Part shown: positions 8,458-18,066 of the stretch, piece after piece
Numbering within the stretch: the stretch's first letter is position 1
Layout of the letters: each line of letters starts with the position of its first letter
From: Imtechella halotolerans
GTDB taxonomy: Bacteria; Bacteroidota; Bacteroidia; Flavobacteriales; Flavobacteriaceae
NCBI RefSeq assembly: GCF_028743515.2
Contig: NZ_CP117969.2
Span: 2,079,501-2,143,500 of the forward strand
DNA: 64,000 nucleotides
Reading direction: 5' to 3'
Position numbers and translations under genes: made by a program
Notes under the pieces: generated by a model
What the model was told of the DNA's origin: nothing
What the model saw: the letters and a program-made list of their open reading frames with translations, nothing else
Databases searched by the model: none

Positions 8458-8483
8458 GAAAACCACGCCTATGCGTGGTTTTC
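8458..8483. terminator. Bidirectional terminator between the S9 peptidase gene and hppA
   Basis: GAAAACCACGC and GCGTGGTTTTC form an 11-bp perfect stem with a 4-nt loop. It lies between two convergent genes and has A/T runs on both sides, so it can serve both. Confidence 0.85.
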
Positions 8484-8505
8484 TTATTTAATTTAAAAAG
8501 AGAGT

Positions 8506-10920
8506 TTATAACTTCTGTTTCTCCTTTACAATATTTACATGGGTATTTACATCTTTAGATGCTTCTACCTTTGCCTTCACATCAGCAACAGTACCCTCAA
8601 TTACCTCTTCTGAAGTTTGAACCACTCCATTTTTTGAAGTAGTTGTTGTAATTATCGCTTTGGCATAATCTGCAGCATCAGAAACATCCATAGATACACT
8701 ATGTTCTACACGAATTTCTTTAGCTGAATCATTTCCAGCGGTAGCGGTTTCAATTTCATTTGCAATAGTTGGAGCAATTACCAAGGCAACTACAGACATT
8801 AACTTCAACAATATGTTTAAAGAAGGTCCGGAAGTATCTTTAAATGGATCTCCAACGGTATCACCTACAACTGCAGCTTTATGTGGCTCTGAGCCTTTGT
8901 GATAAATTTTTCCCTGAATATCTACTCCTCCTTCAAACATTTTTTTAGCATTATCCCAAGCTCCACCAGCATTACTCTGAAAGATTGCCATAAGAACTCC
9001 TGTCACCGTCACACCAGCTAGCAAGCCGCCTAGCATCTCAGGACCTCCAATAAAACCAACAAGTACTGGTGTTAGTATGGCTAAAACTCCTGGAATTACC
9101 ATTTCTTTAATAGAAGCTGCGGTGGATATTGCAACACATTTCTCATATTCTGCAACACCATCTGCCTTATCAAAAATAGCTCTATCTTCTGGTGTTGCTT
9201 TAGAAAGATCTCCATCATATTTTTTCATAATGGCTAACGCATCCTTCAACGCAGGAATTTCATTAAATTGTCTGCGAACTTCTTGAATCATAGACATTGC
9301 TGCTTTACCCACTGCACCCATTGAAAGAGCTGAGAAAACGAAAGGCAACATTCCACCTACAAAAAGTCCAGCCATCACCGTAGACTTGGAGATATCTATT
9401 GATCCGATATTTGCTTGTTGCATAAAAGCTGAGAACAATGCTAATGCAGTTAAAGCAGCAGAAGCAATGGCAAATCCTTTACCAATAGCTGCTGTAGTAT
9501 TTCCAACTGCATCTAGTTTATCTGTACGCTCACGTACCTCCTTTGGTAGTTCTGCCATTTCCGCTATACCGCCTGCATTGTCAGAGATAGGACCATATGC
9601 GTCGACTGCTAACTGAATACCTGTATTTGCAAGCATACCAACTGCCGCGATAGCAATTCCATATAATCCAGCAAAATGAAAAGACAATATAATAGCTGCT
9701 GCTATTAACAAAATAGGAATAGCAGTAGACATCATTCCTACCCCTAATCCTGCAATAATATTAGTCGCAGCACCCGTAACAGATTGGTCTACAATACTTT
9801 TTACAGGTTTAGTACCTGTACCCGTGTAGTATTCGGTAATTTTTCCAACTCCTAAACCAGCAACAAGACCAACTATAGTTGCTAAGAACACTCCAAAAGA
9901 AGAAAATTCTTTACCTCCAAAAACCCATGTTTCAGGTAGGAAGGCGTCTATCATAAAATAGGATACAACTATCATTATTCCAGCCGACAAAAACTCCCCA
10001 ATATTCAAGGCTGTCTGCGGATTACCTCCTTCTTTTACTTTAACGAAGAAAGTACCGATAACCGAAACAATAATTCCGGCTGCTGCCAATGATAATGGTA
10101 GATAAACAGCTCCAAGTTTGAAGTCTGAAAACTCAGGCAATCCAAAGAACACAGCTCCCAAGACCATTGTAGCAATAATTGACCCTACAAAGGACTCAAA
10201 AAGATCAGCTCCCATACCAGCGACATCCCCTACATTATCTCCCACATTATCTGCTATAGTAGCTGGATTTAACGGGTGATCTTCCGGAATTCCTGCTTCA
10301 ACTTTACCAACTAAGTCTGCTCCAACATCTGCAGCCTTAGTATAAATCCCACCTCCTACACGTGCAAATAACGCAATTGAAGAGGCTCCAAGGGAGAATC
10401 CAGAGATTACATTAAGAATTACAATTAGTCCTCCTTGGCTGTCCATATCATAAATACTGCTAAACACGATCAACAATACACTGATTCCAATAACACCCAA
10501 TGACACTACACCCAGCCCCATTACTGCTCCTCCAGAAAATGCCACTTCAAGGGCTTTGTTTAATGACGTTCTAGCAGCATTAGTTGTACGTACGTTCGCT
10601 TTGGTAGCAATACGCATTCCTATAAAACCAGCTAAAGCAGATAGTAAAGCTCCTACAACAAAAGAAACTGCAACCAATGGGGTAGATTCAGCATCTGATT
10701 GCCCTTTAAAAATTAACAAAACGGCTACTGCCAATACGAAAATCGATAATACTTTGTACTCGGCTTTTAAAAAGGCCATAGCTCCATCTGAAATGTTTTT
10801 AGCGATACGCGCCATCTTTTCATTTCCTACATCTTGTTTGGAAACCCACGCCGACTTAACTGCCATATACAGCAGCCCGAGTACACCGGCTAGTGGTAAA
10901 AGGTAAAGTAAGTTCTCCAT
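8506..10920 (-). CDS. hppA: Membrane-bound ion-pumping pyrophosphatase, K+-dependent type
   Basis: This 804-residue polytopic protein couples pyrophosphate hydrolysis to H+ and/or Na+ export. The active-site signature [18 protein letters not shown] lies at about residues 189-206, followed by [20 protein letters not shown] at 224-243. [10 protein letters not shown] at 473-482 has Ala where K+-independent enzymes carry Lys, so a K+-dependent enzyme is expected. The pumped ion cannot be decided by eye. About 85 residues follow the last membrane segment (from about residue 720). They are charged and Thr/Val-rich, ending [10 protein letters not shown], and make this longer than the usual 670-740. 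The soluble pyrophosphatase gene lies just upstream on the same strand, behind its own terminator. Confidence 0.95.
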   Translation of the reverse strand: MENLLYLLPLAGVLGLLYMAVKSAWVSKQDVGNEKMARIAKNISDGAMAFLKAEYKVLSIFVLAVAVLLIFKGQSDAESTPLVAVSFVVGALLSALAGFIGMRIATKANVRTTNAARTSLNKALEVAFSGGAVMGLGVVSLGVIGISVLLIVFSSIYDMDSQGGLIVILNVISGFSLGASSIALFARVGGGIYTKAADVGADLVGKVEAGIPEDHPLNPATIADNVGDNVGDVAGMGADLFESFVGSIIATMVLGAVFFGLPEFSDFKLGAVYLPLSLAAAGIIVSVIGTFFVKVKEGGNPQTALNIGEFLSAGIMIVVSYFMIDAFLPETWVFGGKEFSSFGVFLATIVGLVAGLGVGKITEYYTGTGTKPVKSIVDQSVTGAATNIIAGLGVGMMSTAIPILLIAAAIILSFHFAGLYGIAIAAVGMLANTGIQLAVDAYGPISDNAGGIAEMAELPKEVRERTDKLDAVGNTTAAIGKGFAIASAALTALALFSAFMQQANIGSIDISKSTVMAGLFVGGMLPFVFSALSMGAVGKAAMSMIQEVRRQFNEIPALKDALAIMKKYDGDLSKATPEDRAIFDKADGVAEYEKCVAISTAASIKEMVIPGVLAILTPVLVGFIGGPEMLGGLLAGVTVTGVLMAIFQSNAGGAWDNAKKMFEGGVDIQGKIYHKGSEPHKAAVVGDTVGDPFKDTSGPSLNILLKLMSVVALVIAPTIANEIETATAGNDSAKEIRVEHSVSMDVSDAADYAKAIITTTTSKNGVVQTSEEVIEGTVADVKAKVEASKDVNTHVNIVKEKQKL

Positions 10921-10986
10921 TTAGTTCAAAAAAATTGGTTAATGATTAATGTTAATGTTCTCAAAAATAAACAAATTAAATTCATA

Positions 10987-11024
10987 AAAAAAAGCATCTT
11001 CTTGGTAATGAAGATGCTTTTTTT
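10987..11024 (-). terminator. ppa terminator
   Basis: GCATCTTC and GAAGATGC (10994-11001, 11010-11017), extended by seven A/T pairs each side, form a long stem with an 8-nt loop. On the minus strand it follows the ppa stop by about 20 bp. Confidence 0.88.
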
Positions 11025-11045
11025 AAAAGAATGATAAAAATCACT

Positions 11046-11573
11046 TTATACAGTAAAATTTCCTAAAGTTTTGTGTTCACTCTCATTATAACGTTTTACA
11101 CACTGATCAATAATAGCCAAGGCTTCTTCTTTATCACCCCATCCATCAACAGCTACTTTCTTTTTTTCCAAATCCTTGTAAACCTGGAAAAAGTGTTCAA
11201 TTTCCATTAACAAGTGTGGATTTATATCCTCCAAGTCATTTAGCTTATTCCAAATAGGATCTGATACCGGAACACAGATAATCTTTTCATCTGGCCCCTT
11301 TTCATCAGCCATGTGAAAAACCCCTATGGGCTTAACTTGCATAACACAGCCAGGAAAGGTAGGCTCAGAAACCAACACCAATACATCAAGAGGATCCGAA
11401 TCCAAAGCAACAGTTTCAGGGATAAAACCATAATCTGCAGGATACATCATAGAGGAGAAAATCATTCGGTCATATCGAATTTTTTTCAGACTAAAATCGT
11501 ATTCGTATTTATTACGGCTTCCTTTAGGAATTTCTATAAGAACATCAAATGTTATGTTTTTTTCTACAGTCAT
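11046..11573 (-). CDS. ppa: Soluble inorganic pyrophosphatase, family I
   Basis: This 175-residue cytoplasmic enzyme hydrolyses pyrophosphate. The family I metal-binding signature DSDPLD is at residues 58-63. IPKGSRNKYEYD at 15-26 and YPADYGFIPET at 44-54 hold substrate-binding residues. The length is normal for bacterial hexameric enzymes. It lies upstream of hppA with a terminator between, so the two pyrophosphatases are neighbours but separate transcription units. A textbook Bacteroidota promoter precedes it. Confidence 0.95.
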   Translation of the reverse strand: MTVEKNITFDVLIEIPKGSRNKYEYDFSLKKIRYDRMIFSSMMYPADYGFIPETVALDSDPLDVLVLVSEPTFPGCVMQVKPIGVFHMADEKGPDEKIICVPVSDPIWNKLNDLEDINPHLLMEIEHFFQVYKDLEKKKVAVDGWGDKEEALAIIDQCVKRYNESEHKTLGNFTV

Positions 11574-11596
11574 TTTCTTTTTCTCTTTTAGGGTTG

Positions 11597-11628
11597 CAAA
11601 AGTACTTCAGAAATAGCGACTACACAAG
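11597..11628 (-). promoter_or_regulatory. ppa promoter with canonical Bacteroidota -33/-7 elements
   Basis: On the minus strand a TTG at 11627-11625 (the -33 element) is followed after 20 nt by TACTTTTG (11604-11597), a full match to the -7 consensus TAnnTTTG. The predicted start lies about 15-20 bp ahead of the ppa ATG. Confidence 0.75.
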
Positions 11629-11670
11629 GGTTTTACATTTATTTTACCTTAAGTTTGAATAGAAAGAATT

Positions 11671-14172
11671 CTAAAAATGAAAGCCAAAAGCACCGGTTAC
11701 ACTTACACGTCTAGCATCAGGCATTTCTAGGTAATTCCCTCTAAAATTTACATCGATACGAAACACCTTAAAAATATTACCTATCCCCAGGGAATACTCA
11801 TAATAAATTCTATCACTTGGCGCAACTAAAGGAATATTTGAAGGAGAACTAAGGGCAACATTACTATCTGAAAGTTGTCCCCAAACCCCTCTTAATCCAA
11901 CAATCTCTCTCCAATTAAGTTTACGTAGTAATGGAATACGGGATAAAAACCTACCATTGAAATTATGCTCAAAATGCACAGAAGAATAGGTGTCAGTTAC
12001 AAATTCATAAAAATCAAGATTGGGAAAGGTATTATATATTGAAAAATAAGTTTGATTTCCAGGAATTACACTTAGTAGTCCTAATGGAACATCCCCAAAT
12101 GTCTTACCTGCTTCAATTGTAGTCACCAATCGACCTACGCCACCTAATTGCAAAGGCTGTCTGTATAACAATTGAATTTTTTTATAATCAAACTGACTTT
12201 CTAGGATATCTTTTATCCCAAAGGTATAGTACACATGTAACCGAGCATAATCATCGTTCACATCCATACGCTCAACTCCATAACCTATTGTTTTGCGCCC
12301 TGGGGTATATTCCAGAGCCATCGTAAGATCAAACTGTCTTGTTTCATCTATTACTTCACCACTTTCCGGATCCAAATAACTCAAACTAAACACCTCTGGT
12401 AAAGCCGATCGAAGCGTTCTATAAGTACCTCCAGTCCTAAAATTAAGATTTTTTACAGGTTCTAATTCTACGGTCGCAGTGGTTAGGTTAATATTAGTTA
12501 ACTTATTATTGGTCCCTGTAGTAAAAACCGCCGAAGAAGCATAACTCCTACCCAACACATCATTTGTAGCTGTTAGACTTACACCAATTTGCTCTACATC
12601 ACGTCGATTACCTCCTGATATAATAAATCTATTGTTTCGATTAAGCATCCATTTACCAGATATTCCATATTTAAATTTATTATCCTTAAATCCATATGCC
12701 AAATACCCTTCTAATCTCCATGGATCATTTTGACCAAAATAAGTACGACCACCTGTTCTTAACCTAAGTCCTTCCGCATCATTCATACCGAAGGTAGAAT
12801 AGATTGGCCCATAATCCATTTTATAGGAGGGAAACTCAATGTATCCAGATGCCAAAATACTACCTAAACTATATAGTCGTTTAAACTTAGGGACCGTTTT
12901 AAGTGTATCCAACATTTTATAAATTCCTATCTCATCCTTACTAAGTTTCTCCAAGCGGTTTTCAGCCCAAAACACATCGGTTTGTTGGTAAATAATAGGA
13001 TTAAAGGGGTCAACTTTTTCTTCATAAAATGCTCTGGGGCGCTCCTTGTTAAAATCATAATTATTGAAAACAGTAGTTCTTTTACCGTAAACCCCACGTG
13101 CTTTTTCTTTTTTACTTAAACTGAAATCGCTCATCATATAGTCACGCTTAAGTAAAAAAACAGAATCATTTAAAACATCAAATTCCTGTTCAATATAAAT
13201 ATCCTTAACCCAGTTAATATTAGCACTCCTGGTAACTTGAAGATTGATTTTTTTTATGGCAAACGTACTGTCATTCACCCAAAAATCACCCTTAAATGTA
13301 AGCTCATTTTTACGTCTTGGGTAATAGATAATATTGTAACACCATTTATTATCGACAAAAGCACTGTCATTAAGAACATAATTATAGGTATCTATTCCAG
13401 TACGAGACAATGGACTCACAAAACTCTTGTCGAAAAACCGAAGATAATTGTCATAGATATTATAGTCTGAATACAAATCCTGTACAAAAGAAATAATATA
13501 CTGATTGTTTTCAAATCCTGAATTTTTATTTCCGATTAAATCTTCTTTAACTTTAGAAAAAGTATTGTCGCCATATACTTTTGAAAATGATTCATTAATA
13601 AAAATTGGTAAATACGTTTTTCCTGTAATATTTGATGTATCCACTTGAGAAAAGATAAACTCCATTCCTTTAAATAGCTTACTCTTCATCATGGAACTAT
13701 CAATTGTATTAAGATCAAATTCTACTTTCTCATATTTATTGTAAGCATATTGATTATACATGTTCAACCCATTCTGCCGTTTACGAGCCCATATTTTTCT
13801 CAAAATATCTATAGCAGGATTATTTCTCTTTGATTGCTTCCCTCCATATACTATTACTTCTTGTAATTCTTCACCCTCTTCCAGCACCACTCTAAGGTCA
13901 TAGGTTACTCGTTTTTGTAATGGAATTTCTTGAGTCGTAAAGCCCACAAAAGAAACGACTATTCCCTGGTAGGTTTTATCAGATTCTAAATAAAAAACGC
14001 CATTATCATTGGTAATTGTACCTTCTGAAGAATTTTTGAAAAGTACATTAGCAAAAGCAATAGGTTCCCCTGAGGCATCTACAACAACCCCTCCTACTTT
14101 AGTTTGCCCAAAAAGTATTATAGGCATTCCCCCTATAAGGAGAACAAACAATAACTTAAATAATCCTTTCAA
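11671..14172 (-). CDS. DUF5686 / carboxypeptidase-regulatory-like domain outer-membrane protein
   Basis: This 833-residue exported protein has a signal peptide (MKGLFKLLFVLLIGGMPIILF then GQ). A CarboxypepD-regulatory-like beta-sandwich follows (about 25-110; GGVVVDASGEPIAFANVLF, then GTITNDNGVFYL). A long DUF5686 region is rich in aromatic and alternating residues and ends in VTGAFGFHF, a terminal-Phe pattern typical of an outer-membrane barrel. The function of the family is not established; its domain order is shared with many Bacteroidota surface proteins. It sits between ppa and pdhB on the same strand with no close operon partner. I see no terminator directly after it, so some read-through into ppa is possible. 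Confidence 0.82.
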   Translation of the reverse strand: MKGLFKLLFVLLIGGMPIILFGQTKVGGVVVDASGEPIAFANVLFKNSSEGTITNDNGVFYLESDKTYQGIVVSFVGFTTQEIPLQKRVTYDLRVVLEEGEELQEVIVYGGKQSKRNNPAIDILRKIWARKRQNGLNMYNQYAYNKYEKVEFDLNTIDSSMMKSKLFKGMEFIFSQVDTSNITGKTYLPIFINESFSKVYGDNTFSKVKEDLIGNKNSGFENNQYIISFVQDLYSDYNIYDNYLRFFDKSFVSPLSRTGIDTYNYVLNDSAFVDNKWCYNIIYYPRRKNELTFKGDFWVNDSTFAIKKINLQVTRSANINWVKDIYIEQEFDVLNDSVFLLKRDYMMSDFSLSKKEKARGVYGKRTTVFNNYDFNKERPRAFYEEKVDPFNPIIYQQTDVFWAENRLEKLSKDEIGIYKMLDTLKTVPKFKRLYSLGSILASGYIEFPSYKMDYGPIYSTFGMNDAEGLRLRTGGRTYFGQNDPWRLEGYLAYGFKDNKFKYGISGKWMLNRNNRFIISGGNRRDVEQIGVSLTATNDVLGRSYASSAVFTTGTNNKLTNINLTTATVELEPVKNLNFRTGGTYRTLRSALPEVFSLSYLDPESGEVIDETRQFDLTMALEYTPGRKTIGYGVERMDVNDDYARLHVYYTFGIKDILESQFDYKKIQLLYRQPLQLGGVGRLVTTIEAGKTFGDVPLGLLSVIPGNQTYFSIYNTFPNLDFYEFVTDTYSSVHFEHNFNGRFLSRIPLLRKLNWREIVGLRGVWGQLSDSNVALSSPSNIPLVAPSDRIYYEYSLGIGNIFKVFRIDVNFRGNYLEMPDARRVSVTGAFGFHF

Positions 14173-14247
14173 ATCCGAATCAAATTAATTCACTTAATCC
14201 TGCTACAATTCTTATAAAAACAGAATTAAATAATTACAAGAATAGAC

Positions 14248-14285
14248 AAAAAAACTTCACCAGAACGAACCGATGAAGTTTTTTT
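14248..14285 (-). terminator. pdhB terminator
   Basis: AAAAAAACTTCA (14248-14259) and TGAAGTTTTTTT (14274-14285) are perfectly complementary around a 14-nt loop. The stem follows the pdhB stop on the minus strand and ends in a U-run. Confidence 0.85.
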
Positions 14286-14306
14286 AACGAATGTCTTTTT
14301 TATATC

Positions 14307-15284
14307 TTATCTGTACATTACCTTTTTTACAGCTTTTACAACATCTTCTGCATTTGGTAACCATTCAGCCAATAATTCAGGTGAGTAAGGCGCTGGTGTG
14401 TCCGCTGTGGTGATGCGCTGAATAGGAGCATCCAAATAATCAAATGCTCGTTCTTGAACCATATAGGTAATTTCAGAAGCCACACTACCAAAAGGCCAAG
14501 CTTCTTCTAACACTACCAGACGATTTGTTTTCTTAACAGAAGTCAGAATTGCTTCGTAATCCATTGGTCTTACTGTACGTAAATCTATAATTTCGCAGCT
14601 AATTCCGGCCTGTGCTAACTCATCAGCAGCTTTATACGCCTCCTTGATAATTTTTCCAAAAGAAACTATTGTTACATCTGTTCCTTCACGTTTAATATCC
14701 GCTACTCCCAATGGTATAGTATATTCTCCTTCCGGAACTTCACCCTTATCCCCATACATCTGTTCGGACTCCATGAAAATAACGGGATCATTATCACGTA
14801 TTGCCGATTTTAATAAACCCTTAGCATCATACGGATTAGAAGGCACAACTACTTTTAATCCAGGGCAGTTCGCATACCAGCTTTCAAAAGCTTGTGAATG
14901 TGTTGCCGCTAATTGTCCAGCAGAGGCAGTTGGCCCCCTGAAAACAATCGGACAATCAAATTGACCTCCAGACATTTGACGAATTTTGGCTGCGTTGTTT
15001 ATTATCTGATCGATACCCACCAAAGAGAAGTTAAAAGTCATAAACTCAATAATTGGGCGGTTTCCATTCATTGCAGACCCCACGCCAATCCCAGCAAAAC
15101 CAAGTTCTGAAATAGGTGTGTCAATAACACGCTTGGAACCAAACTCATCAAGCATTCCCTTTGATGCTTTATACGCTCCATTATACTCAGCTACCTCTTC
15201 ACCCATTAGGTAAATAGACTCGTCTCTACGCATCTCTTCACTCATGGCCTCACAAACGGCTTCTCTAAACTGTATTGTTCTCAT
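14307..15284 (-). CDS. pdhB: Pyruvate dehydrogenase E1 component, beta subunit
   Basis: This 325-residue thiamine-diphosphate enzyme subunit starts MRTIQFREAVCEAMSEEM. It carries the catalytic-site glutamate in TPISELGFAG (Glu at about residue 60). FRGPTASAGQLAATHSQ and the C-terminal domain with LEEAWPFGSVASEI also fit the E1-beta family. It would pair with a separately encoded E1-alpha, which is absent from this window. It is monocistronic, with its own terminator. The divergent etfBA operon shares a 248-bp intergenic region holding a 22-bp perfect palindrome, suggesting common control of these two dehydrogenase-linked units. Confidence 0.93.
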   Translation of the reverse strand: MRTIQFREAVCEAMSEEMRRDESIYLMGEEVAEYNGAYKASKGMLDEFGSKRVIDTPISELGFAGIGVGSAMNGNRPIIEFMTFNFSLVGIDQIINNAAKIRQMSGGQFDCPIVFRGPTASAGQLAATHSQAFESWYANCPGLKVVVPSNPYDAKGLLKSAIRDNDPVIFMESEQMYGDKGEVPEGEYTIPLGVADIKREGTDVTIVSFGKIIKEAYKAADELAQAGISCEIIDLRTVRPMDYEAILTSVKKTNRLVVLEEAWPFGSVASEITYMVQERAFDYLDAPIQRITTADTPAPYSPELLAEWLPNAEDVVKAVKKVMYR

Positions 15285-15334
15285 TTCTTAATACTGTAAA
15301 TTATCGGGGAGGAATCCCCAGTTTTTTAACCGAA

Positions 15335-15342
15335 CAAAAGTA
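15335..15342 (-). promoter_or_regulatory. Probable -7 element of the pdhB promoter
   Basis: On the minus strand the element reads TACTTTTG, a full match to TAnnTTTG, about 50 bp before the pdhB start. A small GGGG/CCCC hairpin (about 15306-15319) would lie in the leader. No convincing -33 TTG is seen. Confidence 0.5.
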
Positions 15343-15382
15343 GTAATAAATAGCCGCTTAATTTGAAAGATTTTGTGAAATT

Positions 15383-15404
15383 TTTACTATGCGCGCATAG
15401 TAAA
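15383..15404. promoter_or_regulatory. 22-bp perfect palindromic operator between pdhB and etfBA
   Basis: The half-site TTTACTATGCG is followed immediately by its exact reverse complement. The core TATGCGCGCATA is much more GC-rich than its surroundings. It lies 98 bp before the pdhB start and 128 bp before the etfB start, upstream of or overlapping the -33 region of pdhB. Such perfect palindromes are typical of TetR- or MarR-family dimers. No such regulator is encoded nearby. Confidence 0.75.
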
Positions 15405-15532
15405 TCTGAAAATTTATAAGTATATTCGTATCCTATTATTTTGAATAAATCATTCCAAACAAGACTGCCTAGACTGTTTCTAAAAATAATTAGTCTTTTT
15501 AGTCGGATTTAACACCTAAAATTATTTAAACA

Positions 15533-16279
15533 ATGAAAATACTGGTTTGCATAAGTCATGTACCTGACACTACGTCTAAAATTAACTTCAGCAATGACGA
15601 CACTCAGTTTGACACAAACGGTGTTCAATTTGTAATCAACCCAAATGATGAATTTGGACTTACAAGAGCAATGTGGTTTAAAGAAAAACAAGGCGCCAAT
15701 GTTACTGTTGTCAATGTTGGGGGGCCTGACACTGAGCCAACACTGAGAAAAGCATTAGCCATAGGTGCTGATGAAGCCATACGTGTAAACGCAACTCCTA
15801 CAGATGGCTTCTATGTAGCCAAACAGCTTGCAGAGATAGTACAAAATGGAAATTACGATTTAATTATTGCGGGAAGAGAATCTATTGATTACAATGGTGG
15901 CATGGTTCCAGGAATGCTGGCTACTCTAATAAATGCGAATTTCGTAAATATGTGTATTGGTCTGGCAGTAGAGGGCAATTCAGCCACTGTCATTCGAGAA
16001 ATTGATGGAGGAAAAGAAACTCTGCAAACATCACTCCCTCTTGTTATTGGAGGACAAAAAGGCTTAGTTGAAGAAAGCGACTTGCGTATACCTAATATGC
16101 GCGGTATTATGATGGCTCGTCAAAAACAACTTACAGTAGTAGAGCCTAATAATACCCTTTCAGAGACGTCCTCAGTAAAATTTGAAAAACCAGCCCCTAA
16201 AGGTGCAGTTAAGTTAGTTTCCCCGGATAATTTGGACGAACTAATCAATTTATTACACAACGAAGCCAAAGTAATATAA
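15533..16279 (+). CDS. etfB: Electron transfer flavoprotein, beta subunit
   Basis: This 248-residue small ETF subunit starts MKILVCISHVPDT. It contains NPNDEFGLTRAMWFKE, ALAIGADEAIRV, and the AMP/FAD-binding segment IIAGRESIDYNGGMVPGMLA, all family hallmarks. With EtfA it passes electrons from acyl-CoA and other dehydrogenases to ETF-quinone oxidoreductase. etfA follows after 35 bp in the same operon. The start is well supported, since the family begins at the MKIL-type strand. Confidence 0.95.
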   Translation: MKILVCISHVPDTTSKINFSNDDTQFDTNGVQFVINPNDEFGLTRAMWFKEKQGANVTVVNVGGPDTEPTLRKALAIGADEAIRVNATPTDGFYVAKQLAEIVQNGNYDLIIAGRESIDYNGGMVPGMLATLINANFVNMCIGLAVEGNSATVIREIDGGKETLQTSLPLVIGGQKGLVEESDLRIPNMRGIMMARQKQLTVVEPNNTLSETSSVKFEKPAPKGAVKLVSPDNLDELINLLHNEAKVI

Positions 16280-16314
16280 ACCTAGCCCATTTTAACAAAT
16301 ACAACTCAGAAATC

Positions 16315-17280
16315 ATGGTACTCGTATATACAGAAACTGATAACGGAAAATTTAAAAAAGCCTCTTTAGAAGTAGCCTCTTATGCAAAGGCATTGGCTGA
16401 ACAACTAGGAACAAAGGCGACCGCAATGACCATTAATGCCGAAAACCCTGCAGAATTAGGTAATTATGGTATTGACTCAATTTTAGCAGTATCCAATGAG
16501 CAGATAACTCAATTCAATGCCAAAGCATACGCCGAAATTATCAAACAAGCCGCTAAACAAACTGATGCACATATCATTGTAGTTAGCTCAAGTGCAAATG
16601 CCAAATATTTAGCTCCACTACTCGCAGTTAATTTGGAGGCTGGTTATGCTTCTAATGTAATAGCATTGCCTACTTCCACTAATCCCTTTGTAGTTAAACG
16701 TACAGCTTTCTCAAATAAAGCATTTAATTACACAGAGATAAACACTCCAGTCAAAGTCATAGGCTTATCTGGAAATTCCTTTGGTCTTAAAGAATTAAAA
16801 ACAGAGGCGACTATCACTTCTTTCTCAGTAGAAATATCGGAAGCAGACCTTAGCATTAAAGTTACCAATATAGACAAAGTTTCTGGAAAACTTACCATAG
16901 CCGATGCTGACATAGTAGTTTCTGGCGGAAGAGGCCTTAAAGGTCCTGAAAACTGGGGGATGATAGAGGAACTTGCAGAAGTACTTGGAGCCGCTACGGC
17001 CTGTTCAAAACCGGTATCAGATTTAGGATGGCGCCCCCATAGTGAGCACGTTGGACAAACTGGCAAACCTGTTGCCACTAACTTATATATTGCTATCGGA
17101 ATTTCTGGAGCTATTCAACACCTAGCTGGTGTTAACGCTTCAAAAGTAAAAGTCGTGATCAATTCAGACCCTGAAGCACCCTTCTTTAAAGCTGCTGATT
17201 ACGGGGTTGTAGGTGATGCTTTTACAATTGTTCCAGAACTCATTCAAAAATTGAAAGAATTTAAAGCTTCGAACGCATAA
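16315..17280 (+). CDS. etfA: Electron transfer flavoprotein, alpha subunit (FixB-like)
   Basis: This 321-residue large ETF subunit has an N-terminal domain with a nucleotide-type fold. The C-terminal FAD-binding domain shows VVSGGRGLKGPENW (about 198-211), CSKPVSDLGWRPHSEHVGQ, then TGKPVATNLYIAIGISGAIQ, and NSDPEAPFFKAADYGVVGD near the end. It is the second gene of etfBA and is followed by a strong terminator. It holds the FAD of the heterodimer. Confidence 0.95.
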   Translation: MVLVYTETDNGKFKKASLEVASYAKALAEQLGTKATAMTINAENPAELGNYGIDSILAVSNEQITQFNAKAYAEIIKQAAKQTDAHIIVVSSSANAKYLAPLLAVNLEAGYASNVIALPTSTNPFVVKRTAFSNKAFNYTEINTPVKVIGLSGNSFGLKELKTEATITSFSVEISEADLSIKVTNIDKVSGKLTIADADIVVSGGRGLKGPENWGMIEELAEVLGAATACSKPVSDLGWRPHSEHVGQTGKPVATNLYIAIGISGAIQHLAGVNASKVKVVINSDPEAPFFKAADYGVVGDAFTIVPELIQKLKEFKASNA

Positions 17281-17301
17281 TTTTGTTAAATTGTGCCCCG
17301 G

Positions 17302-17350
17302 AAGGGCTGTCTAAATTTGGTACCTTACCTTGTTTAGACAGCCTTTTTTT
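17302..17350 (+). terminator. etfBA terminator
   Basis: GGCTGTCTAAA (17305-17315) pairs with TTTAGACAGCC (17333-17343), followed by seven T. It follows the etfA stop by about 20 bp. Confidence 0.9.
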
Positions 17351-17409
17351 ATTAATTTAACATAAGTAGATTTAGTAAGTAGTTATAACCTTGGGATTTT
17401 TAATGCAGT

Positions 17410-18027
17410 ATGAGCTTGGTACGTTTAAATATTAAAGGAATTTCCTATAGTCAAACACAAAATGGCGCTTATGCCCTAATATTGAATGAAGTAGAAGGCG
17501 ACCGAAAACTCCCTATTGTTATCGGTGCTTTTGAAGCGCAATCTATTGCTATTGCGCTTGAAAAAGAAATAAAACCTCCTCGACCACTCACACATGATTT
17601 ATTTAAGAATTTTGCAGATCGATTTGATATTACTGTTAAACAAGTAATAATCCACAAATTGGTGGACGGTGTTTTTTACTCCAGCATAATTTGTGAAAGG
17701 GATAAAATAGAAGAAATAATAGATGCCCGCACCAGTGATGCAATTGCCTTAGCACTTCGATTTAATGCGCCTATTTTTACTTACAAAAATATTTTAGATA
17801 AAGCAGGAATATATCTCACCTTCACTTCTAAAGATGAGCATCAAGACGAAGACAGTATTGTTGTAGATGAACTTGTAAATCCTGAAAAAGAATCTCCTGC
17901 CTCAGATGAAAGCTATAAGAAATATTCACTCTCTGAATTATACAACATGTTAGATAGCGCTGTTACAAATGAAGACTACGAGAAAGCAGCAAAAATAAGA
18001 GATGAAATTTCTAAAAGAAACAAATAG
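17410..18027 (+). CDS. Bifunctional nuclease family protein (DUF151) with C-terminal UVR motif
   Basis: This 205-residue cytoplasmic protein has an N-terminal DUF151/bifunctional-nuclease domain (about 1-140). It shows LNEVEGDRKLPIVIGAFEAQ, IDARTSDAIALALRFNAPIF, and the DLF segment typical of the family. The last 35 residues (YSLSELYNMLDSAVTNEDYEK then AAKIRDEISKR) form a UvrB/UvrC-like helical motif. The family shows RNase/DNase activity in some members; its role in Bacteroidota is unclear. It precedes the CNT transporter gene by 39 bp and is probably co-transcribed with it, a common pairing in flavobacteria by my recollection. Confidence 0.88.
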   Translation: MSLVRLNIKGISYSQTQNGAYALILNEVEGDRKLPIVIGAFEAQSIAIALEKEIKPPRPLTHDLFKNFADRFDITVKQVIIHKLVDGVFYSSIICERDKIEEIIDARTSDAIALALRFNAPIFTYKNILDKAGIYLTFTSKDEHQDEDSIVVDELVNPEKESPASDESYKKYSLSELYNMLDSAVTNEDYEKAAKIRDEISKRNK

Positions 18028-18066
18028 CACCTTATCCTTGAACATTTAAGACAATTCACATCTTCC

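Noticed and set aside
10556-10906. 116-codon ORF antisense to hppA
   Set aside because: It is a shadow of the hppA coding frame; low-complexity Ala/Thr/Lys composition mirrors the membrane helices on the other strand.
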